A stretch of 10,101 nt of DNA, taken from contig JADGIG010000306.1 in assembly GCA_018985235.1 (NCBI GenBank), forward strand, positions 1 to 10,101, read 5' to 3'. This document shows positions 1-6,429 of the stretch, in pieces. Positions within the stretch are counted from its first letter, which is position 1. Each line of letters starts with the position of its first letter. The notes under the pieces are model-generated. The model was not told where the DNA came from, ran no database searches, and saw only the letters and a program-made list of their open reading frames with translations. The position numbers were made by a program, and so were the translations under genes. This DNA is from Sanchytrium tribonematis (lineage: Eukaryota; Sanchytriomycota; Sanchytriomycetes; Sanchytriales; Sanchytriaceae).

Positions 1-936
1 ACGATGAAAACAAGGGAAGTTTGTATAGGATTGCATTTGAGCAAGTTCCATCACTAGTTGCAAAAAGGCAAATCCAGTTAGAAAATGGGTTTGCATTCGT
101 ACCTGCTATGCAGGTTGTAGAATTTGCAAAAGAGCTTTTTAGAATGGAGTTGGTTAAAAATATTGAGGTTTCTCGAAAAGTTATCAATTGTTTTGAAGAT
201 GACCCAAGAATGAATCAAATATTAAAGATGTTTTCCAATTGTCACATTGAAAGCACTAGCAACACTGCGCTTTTAGATTTTTCGAGTGGATTGAATGTGC
301 AGGTGGCTGAAGATATCAAAAAGTCAAAGCATTTGTTCCCACCTTGTATGGCAAGTTTGCAAGATCACCTTGAACAAAAGGCTCATCTTAAACATGGTGG
401 AAGAATGCAGTACGGTTTGTTCTTAAAATCTCTGGGACTTCCTGTGCAGGAATCACTAAAATTTTGGAGGAAATCGTTTAAAAATATAACAGACGATGTA
501 TTTAACAAACAATATTCATATAACATTAGGCACAATTACGGTCTCGAGGGAAAAAAAGCGGACTACAAGGCATACAAGTAATTTTACTTCACTTAGCTGC
601 TCCAAAATTATAACAGCAAATCAACCAGGAAGCTCAGATAACCATGGCTGTCCCTTTAAGCATTATGGAAAAGAGTCTCTTAGAAACGCTTTGACAGGCT
701 CTTCATGGGGTATAAATCGCATGGGAAGTTTTTTTGATCAAAAAAGAGTGGCTGAGGCTAGAGAAAAGGTTGGAGATATTGTCAAATTGGCGGCTGACCA
801 ACATCATCAAATAGCCTGCTCAAAATGGATGGAGTCTGTCATATATGTTCAGAGCGGTCAACATGTAGAAGTTGCTCCTGTTGATCATCCAAATGGGTAT
901 GCTTGTACAATTGCTGGAATTGTAAATAACGATTAG
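1..936 (+). CDS. PRIM2: DNA primase large subunit (PRIM2/Pri2), 5'-partial, with one 19-nt intron
   Basis: The coding sequence is join(<1..577,597..936); the first full codon is at 3 and the gene runs off the left edge. It gives 304 residues plus a TAG stop. The protein is the regulatory Fe-S subunit of the primase that partners DNA polymerase alpha in the nucleus and helps make RNA primers. Seen directly: an N-terminal YLENG-like block (LENGFAFVP), then the C-terminal Fe-S domain with FPPCM, LKHGGRMQYGLFLKSLGLP, YSYNIRHNYG and HGCPFKH. All four cluster cysteines known from the family can be placed, at codons 345-347, 598-600, 649-651 and 817-819. The frame breaks at 579-581 (TAA) and is restored by removing 578-596, which joins DYKAYN to CSKIIT, as in homologues. 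Cysteines 3 and 4 are 55 residues apart, against 39 in human and yeast as I recall them. Its stop lies 25 bp from the stop of the convergent neighbour. Confidence 0.95.
578..596 (+). other. 19-nt spliceosomal intron in primase large subunit
   Basis: The intron reads GTAATTTTACTTCACTTAG. It has GT-AG ends, breaks the frame (19 is not a multiple of 3) and brings a TAA into frame at its second base. Removing it joins two segments that both match the conserved primase Fe-S domain and leaves the codon AAC split as AA|C. No other nearby GT/AG pair restores the alignment so exactly. The call rests on protein homology, not on transcript data. Confidence 0.9.
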
Positions 937-961
937 TAAATTAAATATCATTAATTTATAT
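937..961. other. 25-bp spacer between convergent genes (shared 3' ends)
   Basis: These 25 bp, all but four of them A or T, lie between the TAG of the primase gene (+) and the TAA of the RanBP9-like gene (-). I see no AATAAA on either strand. Unless 3' UTRs are nearly absent, both transcripts must end inside the opposite coding region. Confidence 0.7.
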
Positions 962-2342
962 TTATTTGCCAATGTCTATGAGAGGATTCATAAATACCCC
1001 AATTCCTTTTCCTCTTTTCAAAAGTTCCTGTATTACAACTACACTCTGCCTATAGATTGACTCTAATTGAGGTATTCCCGGACGTCCAGTATGCACTAAA
1101 TTATTTATAAATACTGAGAATGGCACTATTAAGCTCATCTGCCAACACTCGCCTCTGTGAGTCGTCCATAAGATGCGAGACCGAAGATTTTCTGGGATCG
1201 TCATAGGCGACAAGAGAAAAAGTCTCCACTAATTTTTGCTGGAAATCTTCCTTTTGAATATTTCTATATATGTTTTGAAGTTCTTGGCCGTAGAGCAGGG
1301 TATTTTGGAGCATACTATCAAATTCTGATGCTTGACCATTTACTTTCAAATCTAACATGATTTTCACCATTTCAACAAATTTCCTACATTTTAATTTGAA
1401 AGTAATGTCCTCATTTTTTTCAAATAATCCTGGAAACATTCTATTTGTGGAATCAAATACACTATCTATATCACCGCTAGTAACCAATAGTCGAATTTGA
1501 TGACGATTTTTAATGTCAGTCAAGGTATCATTATCGAATGCCAAATTTTGGGTCCTCCTAACGTTTTGAGAAAAAACGGACGCAGTTCCACTGTATCCGT
1601 GATGAATCAGATAAGAGAGAATTAGTTCGTTTAAGACACTTTTTAGAAATGCATCGCCATATGATGAAGGAGGAGTTCCAGGGAGTTTTGAATTCATAAT
1701 TTTATCCCAAGTTTTTGCTTTTTCTTCAAACATTAGGCTGTCGATGTCAAATTTGAAGGGCCTTTGGCCAAAATTTGCAGTGACTTTCTCACCAGGAGTA
1801 CGAAGTCCTACGCAAGGATATAGATTTTTGGGAAAATTTTCTTTTCCAAGATTGGGTAGCGGTAAATCTTTAAAAGCAACACCCAAATGAACCCCATTTT
1901 TGGTATAAAAGGCGTAATTATCTATGAAATGAATTCCACAACCAACAACATCTCCGGTGGTAAATGTTGGTCCATAAGGTTTGCCATTCCCAGTACAAGC
2001 AAATATATTGCCGTCATCACCATGTAATCCCCAGCTGTAATTCTCCCAGCCTGGAAGTCTGTTTAAGCTTACAGTCTCTGTACAAAATCCCACTCCTATA
2101 TAACCATCTCGTCCTTTGCTTACAATTTCTAATTCATAGTAGTAAATGCCACTGCATAATGGAATTGGTAGATTCGAGCGAATGCTGGCAGCATCTGTGT
2201 CGCTTTTTCCAGTCCCAACATAATTAACAACTCCATCTTGAACTTCTAGCAAAGAGCACTTATCTTTGGGATTCCATTGGGTAGGGAATTTAGTAGTCGG
2301 ATCGATTAAGGAATTTTGTAAATAACTTGGCAACAGTTGCAT
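962..2342 (-). CDS. RANBP9: RanBP9/RanBP10/Gid1-like CTLH-complex subunit (SPRY-LisH-CTLH-CRA), one 19-nt intron
   Basis: The coding sequence is complement(join(962..1095,1115..2342)), 453 residues, ending in TAA. Family members are scaffold and substrate-receptor subunits of the GID/CTLH ubiquitin ligase. Visible domains: SPRY at about 58-196 (GIYYYELEIVSKGRDGYIGVG, PGWENYSWGLHGDDG, FYTKNGVHLG, LYPCVGLRTPGE), LisH at about 234-262 (LNELILSYLIHHGYSGTA), CTLH at about 270-327, and CRA from about 325 to the end, including DDSQRRVLADELNSAIL. Without splicing the frame stops at 1101-1103, in the middle of the CRA domain. Removing 1096-1114 joins NSAIL to MHTGRPGIPQ and adds the helical C-terminus that RanBP9 proteins have. 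The length is short beside the animal proteins because their long N-terminal and linker regions are missing. RanBP9, RanBP10 and fungal Gid1/Vid30 cannot be told apart here. It lies 57 bp downstream of the Pus1 gene on the same strand. Confidence 0.93.
1096..1114 (-). other. 19-nt spliceosomal intron in the RanBP9-like gene
   Basis: On the minus strand the intron reads GTATTTATAAATAATTTAG, with GT-AG ends. If retained it brings TAA into frame at 1101-1103, ending the protein within the CRA domain. If removed, the total coding length is exactly 454 codons and the C-terminus continues in register with the RanBP9 family to a TAA at 962-964. It has the same length as the primase intron and is identical to it at 13 of 19 positions. 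Confidence 0.87.
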
Positions 2343-2399
2343 TTTCCCAAAGATTGTTGAAACGTGGAGATTTATTGATTCAAATTAAATATCTTAAGT
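2343..2399 (-). promoter_or_regulatory. 57-bp tandem spacer: Pus1 3' end and RanBP9-like promoter
   Basis: This spacer lies between the Pus1 stop and the RanBP9-like start, both on the minus strand. An AATAAA hexamer (plus-strand TTTATT at 2371-2376) lies about two dozen bases after the Pus1 stop and is a reasonable poly(A) signal. The remaining roughly 28 bp before the ATG must hold any core promoter and 5' UTR. I see no clear TATA box. Confidence 0.45.
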
Positions 2400-3461
2400 T
2401 CAATTCTGCTTTCTATTAAATACCCATTCAATATATTCAGGCGTTTCTTGCTCGAGGTAATTAAGCCATTGATAAAAGCGGTCGTTGCCTGACAATTCTT
2501 CCTTTATCATTGATTCTAAAATTGTTGTTTCGAAAAATTCGTCCATGTCTTTCAAGTATTTACCAAAATTTATCTGTGAACGCTCTTCAAATGCCGTGTT
2601 AGTTTCTTGCAAGAGATTTAATTTTTTGTGATAAGTATCAAACTCGGGATGGTGCAACATTAGTCCGAGCGCTGGTGCTTTAGGAATACTGATTGTTGTA
2701 TTCTCTTCGAATATCCAAGGGAAAAAGGTTTCTGCTTTCAAGTCATACCTTATAATAAACACTGCTAATGCCATCATCTTCCTTATTTGATGCAACATGA
2801 AAGATTGTCCATGAATTAAAATTTTTAACCACTCTCCCTTTTCTGAACGCGAACCAGTAGGATATTTGAATACTGAAGGCTCTTCCACAGTTAAAGAAAG
2901 CATATGCCGTCGCGCTTTTGCGTCTGACCCTTTGACTTTGTTCGTAAAATTATGAAATTTGTGCGTTCCCTCGTAAAATTGAAGGATGTCTTTAAACTTT
3001 TGAATTATTTCTGATGTTACCCTGTAAGAATCATTTGGTTCATCTGATTTACATAATATGTAAGTTGGCAGCCAATAAATATATCTTCTGCTACTGCAAA
3101 GATCTTTTGCGTGAAACCCTTTAGTAGTTCTGATGATGTCCCAAACTTTTATGGCTTCTGGCAGGGCAAGATTTAAGTTCACCTTGGCATCTTGAAGGTC
3201 CTCTGACTTCAAATCTAATTTGACATTTATAACTTGTCCTAGAGCATGGACTCCTTTGTCAGTTCTCGCGCATCTCATCAAATTGACTTTGCCACTGTCA
3301 TTAGCATTGCATTCCGCAATCAATCCTGCATTCGCTAGTGCTTTGAGCATTTCTTGTTCAATGGTTCTAACGCTAGTTTGAATTTGCATCCCGTAATAGT
3401 CTGTACCGCTGTATCCAAATAAAATTGCAACTTTTATTTTTTTTGTTGATCTTTTCATCAT
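2400..3461 (-). CDS. PUS1: tRNA pseudouridine synthase Pus1 (TruA family)
   Basis: A complete, intronless gene of 353 residues. The enzyme isomerises uridine to pseudouridine in tRNAs and some other RNAs; in eukaryotes Pus1 acts in the nucleus and often in mitochondria. Seen: FGYSGTDYYGMQ (about 15-26), the catalytic motif CARTDKGVHALGQV with the catalytic aspartate at residue 68, FHAKDLCSSRRYIYWLP (about 116-132), FHNFTNKVKGSD (about 169-180) and the C-terminal HGQSFMLHQIRKMMALAV (about 217-234). The HxxGQ and GQSF..HQIRKM wording fits Pus1 better than Pus3. Two ATGs in a row (3461 and 3458) serve as the start; no targeting peptide is evident, though residues 3-10 are basic. The stop is TGA, with TAA two codons later. 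The gene is divergent from kinesin across 131 bp. Confidence 0.95.
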   Translation of the reverse strand: MMKRSTKKIKVAILFGYSGTDYYGMQIQTSVRTIEQEMLKALANAGLIAECNANDSGKVNLMRCARTDKGVHALGQVINVKLDLKSEDLQDAKVNLNLALPEAIKVWDIIRTTKGFHAKDLCSSRRYIYWLPTYILCKSDEPNDSYRVTSEIIQKFKDILQFYEGTHKFHNFTNKVKGSDAKARRHMLSLTVEEPSVFKYPTGSRSEKGEWLKILIHGQSFMLHQIRKMMALAVFIIRYDLKAETFFPWIFEENTTISIPKAPALGLMLHHPEFDTYHKKLNLLQETNTAFEERSQINFGKYLKDMDEFFETTILESMIKEELSGNDRFYQWLNYLEQETPEYIEWVFNRKQN

Positions 3462-3592
3462 GTTTGTTTGATCCGCTTTTATGCATCAATTGCCCGAATC
3501 AAATCAAAATTATTTGTAGACTTGAAATAATGTATTAAAAATTCAAGATTTAAGACCATATTTGAAACTAGTCTTGAAAAATTATATCAATC
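3462..3592. promoter_or_regulatory. 131-bp divergent promoter region, Pus1 (-) / kinesin-2 (+)
   Basis: This is the longest non-coding stretch in the window and must carry the promoters of both divergent genes. It is AT-rich. The six-base word CTTGAA occurs at 3521-3526 and 3573-3578 and in inverted form (TTCAAG) at 3542-3547; the first and inverted copies could pair across a 15-nt loop. ATTATAT at 3581-3587, just before the kinesin ATG, is TATA-like but too close to act as a usual TATA box. No known factor site is recognised with confidence. Confidence 0.55.
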
Positions 3593-5344
3593 ATGGAAAC
3601 AGTTAAAGTGATTGTAAGAGTCAGGCCTTTTAGCGTGAAAGAAAAGAGTGAAGGTCACAGTGATATTATTGGATCAAATGAAGTGGAAGCAAGTATTTCA
3701 ATTACTGATCCAAAATTAAATAACGCCCGACAATTTATATTCGACTCTGTGTTCGGTAGTGAGTCAAATCAAATGCAGGTGTATTCTTCTGCCAGACCGG
3801 TAATAATGAGTGTTCTAGATGGTTATAATGGTACCATTTTCGCATACGGGCAAACTGGCACTGGTAAATCGTTCACAATGGAAGGCGACAGAAACAAGGC
3901 TGATCTAAGGGGCATTATACCAAATGCATTCGAACACATATATTCTGAAATCCAAAAAAAAACAGGTGTCACTTGTTTGCTGCGTGTGTCATATTTGGAA
4001 ATTTACAATGAAGAAATCAGGGATTTGTTGACAAACGCTGGCCATTTAGAAATCAAAGAGCACCCAAGTAAAGGTATTTATGTTAAGGATTTAAGTAGTG
4101 TGGTTGTCAAAAATCCTGAAGACATGTTTAAAGTTATGGAAGAGGGAAGCAAAAATAGGTCTGTTGGTGCCACGTTAATGAATGACAGATCCTCACGATC
4201 CCATTCAATTTTTCAGATAATCATTGAGATGGAAGATAATGGAAAATTTAGGATTGGAAAACTAAGTCTAGTTGATTTGGCAGGTTCTGAACGACAAGAA
4301 AAAACCAAGGCCACTGGAGATAGACTAAAAGAGGCTACAAAAATCAATTTATCGTTGACAACACTTGGTATTGTGATTAAACATTTAGTTGATGGAAAAA
4401 GTACACACGTTCCCTACAGAGATTCTAAGTTGACCAGACTTTTACAGGATAGTCTTGGTGGGAATTCTAAGACTTTAATGATTGCAACTTTGTCACCTGC
4501 AAGCTATAATTTTGAAGAAAGTATGTCTACATTAAGATATGCATCAAGAGCCAAGATGATTAAAAATAAGCCAAAAGTAAATGAGGATCCAAAAGACACA
4601 TTACTTCGACAATTTGAGGATGAATTGAAGCAACTAAAGAGTCAGCTCAATGAAATGGATGGACCGCCTATTGTGGAGAATTCTGGATCAAAAGACCCTT
4701 CGAAAAAGAAAAAAATAATCGATGATATTGAAAGAAAGAAAAAAGAACTTTGTGATCAAATTGAAGATCTACAAAATCAATTGGTCAAGTCGGACAATGT
4801 AGAAATTGATGCAAAAGAACTAGAGAGATTAGAGCTTTCGAAAAAAGAAGAGCTGATTGAAGAAGAGAGAAGGAAAGAGAGAGAATTAAAGAAGCAAATA
4901 CAGGCAAACTCTGACAAAAAATTAGCAATGCAAACTAATTTCACCTCTTTAGAAGAAGAATGTCAGGTGCTAGTTAAAAAGTTGAAGCAATCCTACCATG
5001 AAGTCAAAAATTTGAAACTTGTGTTTAATGATTTGAAGGACGAATGTACAAGAGAAATTCAAGATTTGACAATCGAGTTAGAAAACCTTCAAAGAGATAA
5101 TAGTGCCTGCGATAAAATATGCTACGATTTATTTGATCCCAAGGATATCTCTTTCTTGAAAGACACTTATTCTGACTTTCTAATCGAAGATGAGAAACCG
5201 GACGAAGAGTTACAATTCGAATATCCAACATATGAGAGTTTAATTGGAATAGGGCCAAACATAAAGACTCGTACTGTTGAGGAAAGCAAACCGGAAATTC
5301 CGATTGCAAAAGGTCTTATCAAATTTAGGAGACTATATGCTTAA
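3593..5344 (+). CDS. Kinesin-2 family motor subunit (KIF3/FLA10-like)
   Basis: A complete, intronless gene of 583 residues ending in TAA. Kinesin-2 motors walk to microtubule plus ends and drive anterograde intraflagellar transport, which supports a ciliated cell. Seen: [12 protein letters not shown] at the N-terminus, P-loop GQTGTGKS (86-93), switch [10 protein letters not shown] (197-205), switch [10 protein letters not shown] (226-233), [19 protein letters not shown] (272-290), and the kinesin-2 neck [17 protein letters not shown] (about 325-341), the strongest family marker. A charged coiled coil follows (about 333-503, with a break near 357-372), then an acidic non-coiled tail of about 80 residues. 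The LRQF neck is closer to KIF3A than to KIF3B, but I do not assign the subunit. The protein is shorter than animal KIF3 (about 700 residues). The usually conserved Asn of LGNVI is Ile260. Start: motor homology begins at residue 2 and an in-frame TGA lies upstream at 3575. Confidence 0.95.
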   Translation: METVKVIVRVRPFSVKEKSEGHSDIIGSNEVEASISITDPKLNNARQFIFDSVFGSESNQMQVYSSARPVIMSVLDGYNGTIFAYGQTGTGKSFTMEGDRNKADLRGIIPNAFEHIYSEIQKKTGVTCLLRVSYLEIYNEEIRDLLTNAGHLEIKEHPSKGIYVKDLSSVVVKNPEDMFKVMEEGSKNRSVGATLMNDRSSRSHSIFQIIIEMEDNGKFRIGKLSLVDLAGSERQEKTKATGDRLKEATKINLSLTTLGIVIKHLVDGKSTHVPYRDSKLTRLLQDSLGGNSKTLMIATLSPASYNFEESMSTLRYASRAKMIKNKPKVNEDPKDTLLRQFEDELKQLKSQLNEMDGPPIVENSGSKDPSKKKKIIDDIERKKKELCDQIEDLQNQLVKSDNVEIDAKELERLELSKKEELIEEERRKERELKKQIQANSDKKLAMQTNFTSLEEECQVLVKKLKQSYHEVKNLKLVFNDLKDECTREIQDLTIELENLQRDNSACDKICYDLFDPKDISFLKDTYSDFLIEDEKPDEELQFEYPTYESLIGIGPNIKTRTVEESKPEIPIAKGLIKFRRLYA

Positions 5345-5361
5345 AGAAATTCTCAAATACT
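5345..5361. other. 17-bp spacer between convergent stops of kinesin-2 and cactin
   Basis: Only 17 bp separate the TAA of kinesin (+) from the TAG of cactin (-). There is no AATAAA within it on either strand. Any 3' UTR of more than a few bases must be antisense to the neighbour's coding sequence. Confidence 0.7.
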
Positions 5362-6393
5362 CTAAGGTCTATAAACAAATTTTTTAAACTTAAATTCCAA
5401 GTGTAAGACCTTATTTTCAAAAACACAATTGAATCCTCTTTTGTAATTTGTTTCCCATTCTTTTTTCAAAATTCGGAATCTCAAGATTGCGTAAGGCTTT
5501 GAGCTTTTAAATACAACTATTTCGTGATCCTTGCTTTCTGAGTCTGGGGTTTTCTCATAATCCGGTACACCATCTAAATTGGGATAAAAAATTGAAAACT
5601 TGTATCCCAATATTTGAGTATCCGGCAGGTTTTCCGAAGTAAAATTAGCTTGATTATAAGAAGACCATTCAATCCCACACAGAACTCTACAAAAATATTT
5701 GGGCTTGATTCCATTATCCGGATCCATGTCATGAATCAACATTTCGCCTTGCGTCAGCGGCATTTTTGCAATTTGCTCAATGATCCAAGGATCTTGTTCC
5801 TCATTTTCAAGCTTCATAATTTGTATTTTTTCAATTTGATTGAAAATCAAATCGTTTAATTCATCAACATGCTCTATACCGTTTCCTTTGGCAGACAAAG
5901 TTTTTTGCAACACCCTTCCGTATCTTTCATACCTCTGATGGATAAAATCTCGTAAAACAGTTTCTGAAATCTTGAAATAGATTCTGCTTAAAACAAACTC
6001 CCAATATTCATTGTCTATAATTCCTTTGCCATTCATCCGAAGTTTCACGGTTTTTTTTACTAATTGTAGAGATTCCATAGAGAGCTTTGCAATTTTCAAT
6101 TCCACTTCTTCGGTTATTTCTTTCTCTACCGAATATTCTTTTTCGCTGTAGTACTGCTCTAGAGAAGATATAATAGTTGCATAATAGGGAAACATTTTCT
6201 TATATTGCTCAACATCTGCCAAGTTTATTTTGGATTGCTGCAATTTTGGAAGAGGAATATATTTCAGTGATTTTACCAAACTGGCATCTTCCATATAGCA
6301 AATGTGTAAAAATATTATGTCAGATAAATCATGTCGCCTTTGCTTCAGTCGCAAAATGCTTCTACCAGCATATGCTTTTCGTAAATTTTCCAT
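5362..6393 (-). CDS. CACTIN: Cactin, short form (cactin mid and C-terminal domains)
   Basis: A complete, intronless gene of 343 residues ending in TAG. Cactin is a conserved spliceosome-associated nuclear protein needed for accurate pre-mRNA splicing. Seen: the C-terminal cactin domain at about 229-343, with KPKYFCRVLCGIEWSSYNQA, GYKFSIFYPNLDG, YAILRFRILKKEWE and the ending GFNCVFENKVLHLEFKFKKF then VYRP, which closely follows the family pattern. The mid domain is at about 8-165 (INLADVEQYKKMFPYY; NEYWEFVLSRIYFKI). Two features are odd. Most cactins have a long arginine-rich and coiled-coil N-terminus, about 200 residues or more in human; here the ATG lies just before the mid domain. The acidic linker between the domains is also short. 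In-frame upstream reading meets a TAA at 6406-6408, so no extension is possible without an exon inside the divergent gene. Confidence 0.93.
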   Translation of the reverse strand: MENLRKAYAGRSILRLKQRRHDLSDIIFLHICYMEDASLVKSLKYIPLPKLQQSKINLADVEQYKKMFPYYATIISSLEQYYSEKEYSVEKEITEEVELKIAKLSMESLQLVKKTVKLRMNGKGIIDNEYWEFVLSRIYFKISETVLRDFIHQRYERYGRVLQKTLSAKGNGIEHVDELNDLIFNQIEKIQIMKLENEEQDPWIIEQIAKMPLTQGEMLIHDMDPDNGIKPKYFCRVLCGIEWSSYNQANFTSENLPDTQILGYKFSIFYPNLDGVPDYEKTPDSESKDHEIVVFKSSKPYAILRFRILKKEWETNYKRGFNCVFENKVLHLEFKFKKFVYRP

Positions 6394-6429
6394 GACAAAA
6401 GGAGTTTAAAAATGAGTAGGCCTATTTAA
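6394..6429. promoter_or_regulatory. 36-bp bidirectional promoter between cactin (-) and the multi-ASH gene (+)
   Basis: Only 36 bp separate the two divergent ATG codons. The spacer contains TTTAAA at 6405-6410, the perfect palindrome TAGGCCTA at 6417-6424, and a second TTTAAA at 6425-6430 that runs into the plus-strand ATG. An in-frame TAA at 6427-6429 directly precedes that ATG, which fixes the start. TTTAAA at 6405-6410 is the best TATA-like candidate for either gene. Function is inferred from position only. Confidence 0.55.

Noticed and set aside
496-596. Possible separate gene starting at 496 in the second frame, ending at 936
   Set aside because: Only its part after 597 is coding, as exon 2 of the primase gene; 496-596 in this frame is out of register with the primase domain.
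1964-2227. 87-codon plus-strand open frame inside the RanBP9-like gene
   Set aside because: Antisense shadow of the SPRY domain, with no recognisable features of its own.
5025-5309. 94-codon minus-strand open frame under the kinesin tail
   Set aside because: Antisense to a confident coding region; low-complexity translation with no family resemblance.
5614-5859. 81-codon plus-strand open frame across cactin
   Set aside because: Antisense to the conserved cactin C-terminal region.
6177-6395. 72-codon plus-strand open frame at the cactin 5' end
   Set aside because: Antisense to the cactin mid domain; no homology seen. It could at most be part of a long 5' leader of the multi-ASH gene.
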